64,000 nt of DNA. Origin: Rhodothermales bacterium. Its GTDB lineage: Bacteria; Bacteroidota; Rhodothermia; Rhodothermales; UBA10348. The position numbers and the translations under genes are program-made. Of the stretch, positions 55,000 to 62,444 are shown one piece after another. The stretch covers positions 1 through 64,000 of the forward strand of contig JANQQV010000024.1 of assembly GCA_028284865.1 (NCBI GenBank), written 5' to 3'. Every line of letters begins with the position of its first letter. Position 1 is the first letter of the stretch. The notes beneath the pieces were generated by a model. The model had not been told where the DNA came from. It did not search any database and was given only the letters and a program-made list of their open reading frames with translations.

Positions 55000-55287
55000 T
55001 CAGTACTCCTCCGGTAATAGGATTGTGGTGTATTTGTGTCCTGGATCAGTAATGACCCAAATCTTGCGCCCCAGCTTGCTGCGGTAGGCGGACAAGACAC
55101 GACCGCCAATGATTGAGCCAATCTCGTTCGAGATGGCATCTTCGGAGGCCACATCGCCCCAGTCTCCGCATTGGTGGCGGGACAGAAACTCGGCTGCTTG
55201 TTGCTTGGCCTCTTGAAGAACGGCCGTGGCACCTTGAGTAATCATGCACCTGCCGAGTGTGAACCTGATCAGCTGTTGGCCCTCCAT
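55000..55287 (-). CDS. Mobile-element protein of unknown function (95 aa)
   Basis: This 95-residue protein belongs to a group of small phage/plasmid proteins with the pattern FTLGRCMITQGA, then a stretch ending FLSRHQCGDWGDV, and a C-terminal KIWVITDPGHKYTTILLPEEY. I recognise this from many plasmids and phages but no function is known. The ATG shares its last base with the stop of the Gp157 gene (TGATG), so it is translated together with it. It is flanked by Gp157 and Rad52-type genes, suggesting a role in phage/plasmid DNA metabolism. Confidence 0.75.
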   Translation of the reverse strand: MEGQQLIRFTLGRCMITQGATAVLQEAKQQAAEFLSRHQCGDWGDVASEDAISNEIGSIIGGRVLSAYRSKLGRKIWVITDPGHKYTTILLPEEY

Positions 55288-55820
55288 CAGCGTATCCGGA
55301 TGCTGGCAGAACGATCTCCCATGTATGCAAGCACTTTGCCATCTGGACCCTTCAATTCACCGTGTTTCTCCACGTAGTCTCGTAGGGCTTTTTTGTTGGT
55401 TAAGACCTGCACATTGACTTTTTGAAAGGCCTTTGGAAGCGATTCGGGGGCAACGGTCGCCACAACAGGTCTTTTTCCTCCATTCGCAGCAAGTGTCAGT
55501 CGGAAACGCGTGGTCTCAATTCTCTTGAGCCCTGTCAGCTCGAAAAAGGCCTTTAGGCGGTTCTTGAGAACACTGGCCTTGTTGGCATCGACCTTGGCTC
55601 GGTGTGCCAAACGAGACGCTTCATTCTCGCGGACCAATGCACGCGACTCCAATTCTCGAATGAGACCGGCATAGGCATCGAGCTTCTCGTCGCGTCGCTC
55701 GTGAGCGGCATTGAACCACTCATCTATCTCAGACTCGATATCCGTGATGTCGCCATCGCGCTCCAGGATCAAAGACTGGATTGCCTGGATCTCAGAGCCG
55801 ATTTCCAGTAGGGTGGGCAT
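55287..55820 (-). CDS. Siphovirus Gp157-like protein
   Basis: This 177-residue protein has the coiled-coil and beta layout of the siphovirus Gp157 family. Long charged helices are at residues 1-90 (ESEIDEWFNAAHERRDEK, ANKASVLKNRLKAFFE), then strands with FRLTLAANGGKRPV and a C-terminal VLAYMGDRSASIRIR. The family is found in phage early regions next to recombination genes; its role is not well known. It is followed in the operon by the 95-residue protein and the Rad52-type protein. Confidence 0.82.
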   Translation of the reverse strand: MPTLLEIGSEIQAIQSLILERDGDITDIESEIDEWFNAAHERRDEKLDAYAGLIRELESRALVRENEASRLAHRAKVDANKASVLKNRLKAFFELTGLKRIETTRFRLTLAANGGKRPVVATVAPESLPKAFQKVNVQVLTNKKALRDYVEKHGELKGPDGKVLAYMGDRSASIRIR

Positions 55821-55875
55821 AGTGATCTCCGGTTATAATGAAAAAGGCCGACCACCTGAATCGTGATCGACCTGC

Positions 55876-55894
55876 AGAAGCCACGATGGCTTCT
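55876..55894. other. Short hairpin in the gap between DUF4258-like and Gp157 genes
   Basis: An 8-bp perfect stem AGAAGCCA with loop CGA and complement TGGCTTCT lies in the 133-bp interval between the two minus-strand genes. It could be a weak terminator or leader structure. I see nothing else convincing in this interval. Confidence 0.4.
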
Positions 55895-55953
55895 TTCATT
55901 TAAATAGTGCCCGTTCTCGAGCTATTCTTCAGTCCGCGATGCGGGCCTGTCCT

Positions 55954-56226
55954 TCAAATCAGGTGGTAGGCGGTTACCACCCTCAATTCGTCTTGATCAA
56001 GCAAAACGGCTTTGCCTGTAAGTCGATCGATAGACTTGTGAAGCTGCTTGGCTGTCTTCTTGTCGATTGCGTATTCAACTGCTCCACCCGGCCGTGGAAC
56101 TGCCCTTCCCAGGACCTGGATTGCGAGTAATTCGTCATCGCTGATCCCTCGCTGCGCCTGGCGGCTTCGAGCGTGCTTCGCGACCGTAATTTTCGTCGTG
56201 TCAAACGGGTCTTTACTTGGAGGCAT
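55954..56226 (-). CDS. DUF4258-like small protein
   Basis: This 90-residue protein shows the core of the DUF4258 family: AKHARSRQAQRGISDDELLA followed by strand segments AVEYAIDKK, KAVLLDQDELRVVTAYH. This strand-helix layout resembles small RelE-like toxins, but I cannot show toxin activity. The ATG at 56224-56226 lies inside the end of the XRE regulator gene, which overlaps it by 14 bp. A toxin-regulator pair is one reading; another is a phage accessory protein. No antitoxin-like small partner is seen apart from the regulator. Confidence 0.65.
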   Translation of the reverse strand: MPPSKDPFDTTKITVAKHARSRQAQRGISDDELLAIQVLGRAVPRPGGAVEYAIDKKTAKQLHKSIDRLTGKAVLLDQDELRVVTAYHLI

Positions 56227-56944
56227 GATCCCCTCCCGATGGCTTGACCGGAGAGATCAGGCCCAGGGTCAGGCCTTCCTGAACGGTGATACCCGCATCG
56301 TGGAGCTTCTTGATTGCAGCAATGAGGTGTTCTCGCCTCATATCGTCAGCCTTCCTTCTGGCACGCTCATCTTCGTCCAGGTCGCGTACCTCACTCCAGA
56401 GGTGACGATAGCCGAGGAGTTCATCCTCATAGTATCGTTGGTCAAAAGTCTCGATGTAGTGTTCACGTTGGACGGCAATTACGGGATCCAGAACGGGGTT
56501 TACGCTCCGAGACTTCATCCGTTGATACCCGAGAAGGTCTTCTCTCAGGTACCTGTCAGGGTTAGTTTTTCGCGGTTCCAACGTTCCGACCAGCTTTAGC
56601 TGCATTAGGCGGTCCTTTGATACACCAAGGACCTCCATGGCTTCCTCCTCAGTCCACCAAGTCTTTGGCTGCTTGTCGGGGATCTCTTCAACATAGTCTT
56701 CGCCAAGTAGCAGCCAGTTGACATCTACTCCAAGGGCAATCGCCAGCTTCTCAAGGACAGCCACCTTGGGCAGTTTGGAATCGTCATCAATAGTCTCGTA
56801 GCGGCCGATCGTTCGCGAGGAGCAGCCCACCTCGGAGGCGAGATCCTCTTGTGTCATGCCCACGAGTATTCGTTGCGATTCGATACGTCCGCCAAGCGTG
56901 CTGGTATTGATACGGCGGTTATCTTTTGAATGGTTGTTGCCCAT
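56213..56944 (-). CDS. XRE-family HTH regulator
   Basis: This 243-residue protein has an XRE/Cro-CI helix-turn-helix at about residues 17-75, seen as QRILVGMTQEDLASEVGCSSRTIGRYE and ending near LGVDVNWLLLG. A second helix-turn-helix-like segment (TEEEAMEVLGVSKDRLMQL) lies at about 95-125, and the C-terminus (about 150-243) is a long charged helical region with no S24 protease motif. It may be an anti-repressor-free regulator of the recombination operon. The ATG is at 56942-56944. Spaced repeats of the form AATAGCGACA lie about 75-105 bp upstream and may be its operator. Confidence 0.85.
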   Translation of the reverse strand: MGNNHSKDNRRINTSTLGGRIESQRILVGMTQEDLASEVGCSSRTIGRYETIDDDSKLPKVAVLEKLAIALGVDVNWLLLGEDYVEEIPDKQPKTWWTEEEAMEVLGVSKDRLMQLKLVGTLEPRKTNPDRYLREDLLGYQRMKSRSVNPVLDPVIAVQREHYIETFDQRYYEDELLGYRHLWSEVRDLDEDERARRKADDMRREHLIAAIKKLHDAGITVQEGLTLGLISPVKPSGGDHASK

Positions 56945-57431
56945 TGTTCTGTGCTTTGATTGCTGTTGTTTCGCCGACTTGTATTAACAATAGCTACTTG
57001 GGGTCCATGAAAACAGACAATAAGCGACATATAGGCGCAATAGCGACAATAGACGCCATTAGACTCCATAGCGTCATAAATATCGTCCTAAAAGGAGTCA
57101 GAAATCAGTACAAATGTCTTCATAGAGGACAAAATTAGGATTTGAGCCATTACGCTACGCCCTTATTCGCCCTCTGAGGGTTGAAATGTCCAGGTTGCAG
57201 GGAATTGCTTCACCGACTCGCAATAGTTCGTATTTCTTGAAGCGCCACAACTAAATGGGGGTTTACAGCACTTGCCTGCCCGTGCGAGGATGGATATTCT
57301 GACCGTCCCAATTTTTGCAGCGGAACGGCCTGAGATTTCACGCTTCCGCGTTCGGGACCCGCATGGGTACGTATTCGAGCCCAGCCGTTGACTGCCCAGT
57401 ATGTCTACATCGCCTAACCTCACATCGCTCC
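56945..57431. other. Divergent intergenic region between XRE regulator and hsdM
   Basis: About 490 bp without a convincing gene. The left part holds AATAAGCGACA at 57019-57029, AATAGCGACA at 57039-57048 and AATAGACG at 57048-57055, with a 20-bp period. The middle and right part holds nothing that I can name. It presumably contains the regulator and hsdM promoters. Confidence 0.55.
57019..57055. promoter_or_regulatory. Repeated AATA(A)GCGACA sites, probable operator
   Basis: The units AATAAGCGACA and AATAGCGACA start 20 bp apart, two helix turns, followed by the degenerate AATAGACG. They lie upstream of the XRE regulator gene on the minus strand and are the best candidate for its binding sites. 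Confidence 0.55.
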
Positions 57432-59051
57432 ATGCAATGGATTGCTCCCTTCGAGAATGACACTGATGGCGCTGCCCTCGAAAAACAACTTTGGGCTGCG
57501 GCTGATGATTTCAGGGCAAACTCATCGCTCACACCCCAAGAGTACTCCACGCCCATTCTTGGACTGATCTTTTTGCGATTCGCCGAGGCGCGGTTCGCCG
57601 AGAAAAGGAAGGCACTGAAGGATGAGGCTGAAGCCTCAAGAAGGCAGAACCGAGTCAACGAGCCACTGGCGTACTACGCGGCCGGGGTGCTGTACCTGAG
57701 TCCTGAGGCTCGTTTCGACTATCTGCTTTCGTTGCCAGAGGCTGAGGACATCGGGGCAAAGGTCAACCACGCCATGCGCCTGATCGAGAAAGAGAACGAA
57801 GAATTGAGCGGCGTGCTGCCGAAGACTTACAACATCTTCGAAAGTGTGACGCTCAAAGAGCTCCTGAAGAAGATTTCTGAGATCCCCATTACGCTTGAGT
57901 TCGACGCTTTCGGCCGGATCTATGAGTACTTCCTTGGCAAGTTTGCCATGTCGGAAGGTCGGGGTGGGGGGCAATTTTACACTCCGGCCTCGATCGTTAA
58001 GCTCATGACGGAAATCATCGAGCCCTTTCATGGCCGCATCCTCGATCCGGCCTGTGGCTCCGGTGGAATGTTCGTGCAGTCGGCCCGGTTCGTATCGGAG
58101 CACCAGAAGAACCCGGCGCGGGAACTCGCCATCTGCGGTGTTGAGAAAACAGATGCTACCGGTCGTTTGTGCCGCCTCAACCTAGCGATCCACGGTCTCC
58201 AAGGCGAAGTCCGCCACGGTGGCAATATCAATAGCTATTACGACGATCCGCACAGTGCAACGGGCAAGTTCGACTTTGTGCTGGCCAATCCGCCGTTTAA
58301 TGTGAACGGAGTGGATAAGGAGCGCATCAAGGATATGGTTGGGCCTGGCCGACGCTTTCCCTTCGGCTTGCCCACGGTTGATAACGCCAACTACCTGTGG
58401 ATTCAGCTATTTCACTCTGCGCTCAACGCCGAAGGTCGCGCAGGCTTCGTTATGGCGAACTCAGCCTCTGACGCCCGAGGATCAGAAAAGGAAATTCTGA
58501 AGCAGCTGATCGGCTCTAGATCAGTCGATGTTATTGTGACTGTCGGGTCGAACATGTTCTATACGGTCACACTTCCTTGCACGCTCTGGTTTCTGGACAA
58601 AGGGAAGGCCGACACAGAAAGAGCAGATAACGTCCTTTTCCTTGATGTTCGGCACATCTTCCGGCAGATCGACCGGGCGCATCGCGACTGGACGGAAGCG
58701 CAGATCGGCTACATCGCCAATGTGGTTCGCCTGTACCGAGGTGAAAATATTGATCTTACCTATGGTGGTGATGAAGCTCTAAGCAGGCTACAAGAGGCTT
58801 TTGGAGATTCACCTTCGTATCAGGATGTACTCGGCCTCTGCAAGGTTTCGAGTTTGGAAGAGATAGAGGCTCAAGGCTGGTCACTCAATCCAGCCAGGTA
58901 TGTCGGTGTTTCGCCGGGAGAGGACGTAAGTGATGAGGAGTTTCGAGAGCAGCTGGCAAACTTGAATGAGGAGCTGGAAACACTTCATGCACAGGCCCGC
59001 GACTTGGAGGAGACTATCTCCTGCAATATTGCAGAATTACTGGATTCCTGA
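57432..59051 (+). CDS. hsdM: Type I restriction-modification system, DNA methyltransferase subunit (HsdM)
   Basis: This 539-residue N6-adenine methyltransferase forms the core of the type I complex. An HsdM N-terminal domain (about residues 10-140, starting ALEKQLWAAADDFRANS) is followed by the methylase with FYTPASIVKLM, the SAM motif LDPACGSGGMF and the catalytic NPPF in FVLANPPFNVNG. The C-terminal coiled coil (ELETLHAQARDLEETI) contacts the specificity subunit. The ATG at 57432 is chosen because the residues from here (MQWIAPFEND) match the family; the frame extends 39 codons upstream. Its TGA overlaps the hsdS ATG by one base. Confidence 0.95.
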   Translation: MQWIAPFENDTDGAALEKQLWAAADDFRANSSLTPQEYSTPILGLIFLRFAEARFAEKRKALKDEAEASRRQNRVNEPLAYYAAGVLYLSPEARFDYLLSLPEAEDIGAKVNHAMRLIEKENEELSGVLPKTYNIFESVTLKELLKKISEIPITLEFDAFGRIYEYFLGKFAMSEGRGGGQFYTPASIVKLMTEIIEPFHGRILDPACGSGGMFVQSARFVSEHQKNPARELAICGVEKTDATGRLCRLNLAIHGLQGEVRHGGNINSYYDDPHSATGKFDFVLANPPFNVNGVDKERIKDMVGPGRRFPFGLPTVDNANYLWIQLFHSALNAEGRAGFVMANSASDARGSEKEILKQLIGSRSVDVIVTVGSNMFYTVTLPCTLWFLDKGKADTERADNVLFLDVRHIFRQIDRAHRDWTEAQIGYIANVVRLYRGENIDLTYGGDEALSRLQEAFGDSPSYQDVLGLCKVSSLEEIEAQGWSLNPARYVGVSPGEDVSDEEFREQLANLNEELETLHAQARDLEETISCNIAELLDS

Positions 59052-60346
59052 TGCGCTCAACATCAAATACATTCTCCATTGAGGCTGCAACGGATGCCAT
59101 TATCGACTATCGGGGAAAAACACCACCGAAGGCGCAATCTGGTATTCGACTAGTAACCGCGAAAGTTGTAAAAGGAGGTCAAATACGAGAGGATAAAGCC
59201 GAGTTCATAGCCCAAGAAACATACGATTGGTGGATGAGGCGAGGAATTCCGCAAAGGTCGGACGTGTTAATTACGACTGAAGCTCCTCTTGGAGAAGTGG
59301 CGATTCTGCGATCAGACGAAAAGATTGCTCTCGCTCAAAGGATTATTCTGCTAAGGGCCAACACTAGTATTGTCACTCCAAAATATCTGTTTTACGCCTT
59401 ACAGTCCGATCTAGTCCAAGCAGACATGAAAGCCCGGGCTTCTGGGACAACTGTGCTGGGGATCAAGCAGTCCGAGCTAAGAAAAGTCCTCCTTGAAGTT
59501 CCTCCACTACCCCAACAGCGCCGCATAGCTGGCATTCTATCAGCCTACGACGAGCTGATCCTTAACTGCCAGCGGCGAATTGAGATTCTCGAGGAAATGG
59601 CCCGCTCGACTTACCGCGAGTGGTTCGAGCATTTCAGGTTTCCTGGATATCAGGACACTCAAATGGTTGCTTCTCCGCAGGGAGACATCCCGGATGGGTG
59701 GATGGTTAGGTCCGTAGGTGACCTTCTTTCATTTCATATTGGCGGAGGGTGGGGCAAAGAAGAGCCCGACGACAATCACACAAAACCCGGATGGGTGATT
59801 CGCGGAACTGATATTCCAGATGCCAGGTCTGCCCTCGTGACTGGGGTTCCATTCCGATATCATAAACCCTCAAATATCAAGTCTCGCAGACTTCAGCCTG
59901 GTGATATCATATTCGAAGTCTCAGGTGGAAGCAAAGGTCAGCCAGTCGGAAGGTCAATGTTCGTAACTCCTGAACTCGTGGCAGCAATTGGTGGCGATTT
60001 TTTGTGCGCCAGCTTTTGTAAAAAGATGCAGGTGAAAACGGACTTATACAGGGCTGAAATAATGTATCTGTCTTTTATGGAAGCGTATGACAGCGGCGAA
60101 ATTGAACAATACCAAGTCCAGTCCACAGGAATTTCCAACTTTCAATGGAAGGCGTATTTGAAACAGGAATATCGTGTAGTACCACCTCAGGACATCCAGG
60201 GGCATTTTTTAGCTCTGATCCGACCGGTCCTTTCTAAAATTGGAGTACTGGGGCGCTCGATTCAAAATCTTCGAGACACACGAAACCTACTTCTGCCTCG
60301 TCTGATGTCTGGTCAACTCAACCTTGAAGCCGCCCCAGAAGGATAA
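59051..60346 (+). CDS. hsdS: Type I restriction-modification system, specificity subunit (HsdS)
   Basis: This 431-residue subunit recognises the two halves of the target site. It has two target recognition domains separated by conserved helical regions. The first domain runs to about residue 150 and ends in QQRRIAGILSAYDELILNCQRRIEILEEM within the central conserved region; the second runs from about 210 to 380 and ends in the C-terminal helix LRDTRNLLLPRLMSGQLNL. Codon use is A/T-rich compared with hsdM, especially in the recognition domains, as often seen in exchanged specificity genes. The start overlaps the hsdM stop (TGATG). The target sequence cannot be read. Confidence 0.93.
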   Translation: MRSTSNTFSIEAATDAIIDYRGKTPPKAQSGIRLVTAKVVKGGQIREDKAEFIAQETYDWWMRRGIPQRSDVLITTEAPLGEVAILRSDEKIALAQRIILLRANTSIVTPKYLFYALQSDLVQADMKARASGTTVLGIKQSELRKVLLEVPPLPQQRRIAGILSAYDELILNCQRRIEILEEMARSTYREWFEHFRFPGYQDTQMVASPQGDIPDGWMVRSVGDLLSFHIGGGWGKEEPDDNHTKPGWVIRGTDIPDARSALVTGVPFRYHKPSNIKSRRLQPGDIIFEVSGGSKGQPVGRSMFVTPELVAAIGGDFLCASFCKKMQVKTDLYRAEIMYLSFMEAYDSGEIEQYQVQSTGISNFQWKAYLKQEYRVVPPQDIQGHFLALIRPVLSKIGVLGRSIQNLRDTRNLLLPRLMSGQLNLEAAPEG

Positions 60347-60351
60347 CTGAA

Positions 60352-62442
60352 ATGAATGCTAAGGACGAACCACTCACGCGACTGCTTGACGGCGAAAAGC
60401 AATTTATCGTCCCCATTTTTCAGCGTGACTACTCATGGGGTACAAAACAGTGCCAGCAACTTTGGGATGACATTGAACGAGTTGGTTCTGACACAAATAC
60501 AAGAGCTCACTTCCTTGGGTCTGTTGTTTACATCGGGGCCGAGTCTATCGATGCATCGGTTCCTCGCTGGCTCGTTATCGATGGCCAACAACGTCTAACA
60601 ACCGTGACGTTGTTGCTGGCCGCATTGCGCGAGCGATTGAGGGACCTCGATGAGCGAGGTTCGGGTCTCCCTCGTTGGGAGCAGATTGAGGGGCGATTTC
60701 TCATTAACCAGTACGAGACTGGAGATCGAAGGGCAAAGCTAGTTCTTCGTCGCGCTGATCATGAGTCGCTAACTGCAATCGTGAACGGCCAGCCACTCGG
60801 CGAATCTTCTGCCCTGGCCGTCAAAGAGAACTACGAGTTCTTCCAGGAATGTCTCCGCGAAGCCAACATCCCAACAATCTATGCCGGGATCTCAAAGCTG
60901 GTTATTGTCAATGTCAGCTTGACCCGTGGTCAGGATGATCCTCAAATGATCTTTGAGAGCCTGAACTCAACAGGGCTCGATCTGACGCAGGCCGACTTGA
61001 TTCGCAACTTCGTCCTTATGCGTCTAGAAGACGATCTGCAAACGAGGCTATATGGTGACTATTGGCGGCCCATCGAAGTAGCGTTCGGGAAACGATATCG
61101 TAGCGAATTCGACAAGTTCGCCAGGGATTTTCTCGTCCTGAAGCTCAAGATGAGCAAGCAGATCAAGGCCGACGAGATCTACCACAATTTCCGGCAGTAC
61201 TTCTTCCAAGCTACTAAGGATGGTTCTGTAGAAGACGTCCTAGCTGAGCTTCGCAGATATGCGTCCTTCTACGTGCGATTCAGTCTGAACCAAGAATCCG
61301 ATTCGTTGCTTGCTGAGGCATCTTCCCGGCTGCGAAGGCTCGTTGAGGTTGCTTCGACACTCATGCTTCGACTCCATGAGTGTCACGAAAGCTCAGAGCG
61401 CTTCGACGGCCAACGATTCAAAGAAGCGATTGAGCTCCTGGAAAGCTATGTGTTTAGGCGGTCTGCGTGTGACATGCAGACACGAAACCTCTATGGGATC
61501 TTTGCGAGTTTTGCCCACAAGATCAAAGAAGAGGATCCGTTGGGAAGCCTGAAAGTGGCGCTCTATCGCAGCGGCCGTAAGCGTCGCTTCCCGTCAGATA
61601 CGGAATTCCGTGAAGCGCTCGAGACGAGAGATATCTATGCGATGCGGACCTGCGCATACCTTCTCGAGCGGCTAGAGAACGACAGCAAAGAGAAGATCGA
61701 TACCTCATCGTTTACCATCGAGCACGTTCTTCCGCAGAACGAAGACCTATTGCCAGCATGGAGAGAAATGCTGGGAACGGCGTGGCAAACAAAGCAGGAA
61801 ATATGGCTGCATCGTCTCGGCAACCTTACGCTCACGGGCTATAACCCCGAATACAGCGACCGCTCTTTCGAAGACAAGAAGGCGATGCCCAACGGCTTCA
61901 ATGACAGCCCACTGCGCCTCAACCGATTCATTCGGGAACAGGATTGCTGGACCGAGCAAGAAATAGGAGAACGTGGGCATGCGCTCGCTGAAAAAGCCAC
62001 CCGAATCTTCCCGCCGCTGATTGCGGACATGGATGCCGTCAAAGCTGCTGAGCTAGAAGAGCTTCGAGCAGCTGCGGAGCGCTACAGCGTAGACTCGATC
62101 AAGATGGACAGAGAAGCCCGTGGGTATTTCAACGCTATTCGAGGACATATTCGCATCCTAGGAGAAAATATTGTCGAGTTGTGCACAGAGAAGAGCATAG
62201 TTTATCGCGTCTACGATCATTTTGTAGAAGTAATACCGCGCTCGGGGTACCTGACGCTCCTATTGAACATTGATTTTGACGACATCGATGATCCCTCAGG
62301 GCTTGCATATGACGCTTCCAATCGTGCCTTCGTCATGTATGCTAGCGAGTCAGGCGGTGTGCTTTTTAATCTCTACAGAAAAATGGACGTTCATGCAGCA
62401 GTTCACCTAATCCGGCAAGCCTACCAAAGAGTTGCTGAATAG
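60352..62442 (+). CDS. DUF262 and DUF1524 HNH protein (GmrSD/type IV-like) within the hsd operon
   Basis: This 696-residue protein starts with a DUF262 domain (residues about 8-230) with QRDYSW at 24-29 and DGQQR at 77-81, which is the predicted ParB-like nucleotide-handling site. A helical middle follows. A DUF1524/HNH-type nuclease domain is at about 450-530 with TIEHVLP (H458) and HRLGNLTL (H487, N491). A C-terminal domain after about 575 looks like DUF5655. This is the GmrSD layout: GmrSD cuts glucosylated or otherwise modified phage DNA. It sits between hsdS (5 bp) and hsdR (2 bp) in one operon. Confidence 0.9.
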   Translation: MNAKDEPLTRLLDGEKQFIVPIFQRDYSWGTKQCQQLWDDIERVGSDTNTRAHFLGSVVYIGAESIDASVPRWLVIDGQQRLTTVTLLLAALRERLRDLDERGSGLPRWEQIEGRFLINQYETGDRRAKLVLRRADHESLTAIVNGQPLGESSALAVKENYEFFQECLREANIPTIYAGISKLVIVNVSLTRGQDDPQMIFESLNSTGLDLTQADLIRNFVLMRLEDDLQTRLYGDYWRPIEVAFGKRYRSEFDKFARDFLVLKLKMSKQIKADEIYHNFRQYFFQATKDGSVEDVLAELRRYASFYVRFSLNQESDSLLAEASSRLRRLVEVASTLMLRLHECHESSERFDGQRFKEAIELLESYVFRRSACDMQTRNLYGIFASFAHKIKEEDPLGSLKVALYRSGRKRRFPSDTEFREALETRDIYAMRTCAYLLERLENDSKEKIDTSSFTIEHVLPQNEDLLPAWREMLGTAWQTKQEIWLHRLGNLTLTGYNPEYSDRSFEDKKAMPNGFNDSPLRLNRFIREQDCWTEQEIGERGHALAEKATRIFPPLIADMDAVKAAELEELRAAAERYSVDSIKMDREARGYFNAIRGHIRILGENIVELCTEKSIVYRVYDHFVEVIPRSGYLTLLLNIDFDDIDDPSGLAYDASNRAFVMYASESGGVLFNLYRKMDVHAAVHLIRQAYQRVAE

Positions 62443-62444
62443 CC

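Noticed and set aside
57163..57423. An 86-codon minus-strand frame upstream of hsdM
   Set aside because: Product is Cys/Ser/Arg-rich without motif, has no ribosome-binding site and overlaps the probable hsdM promoter.
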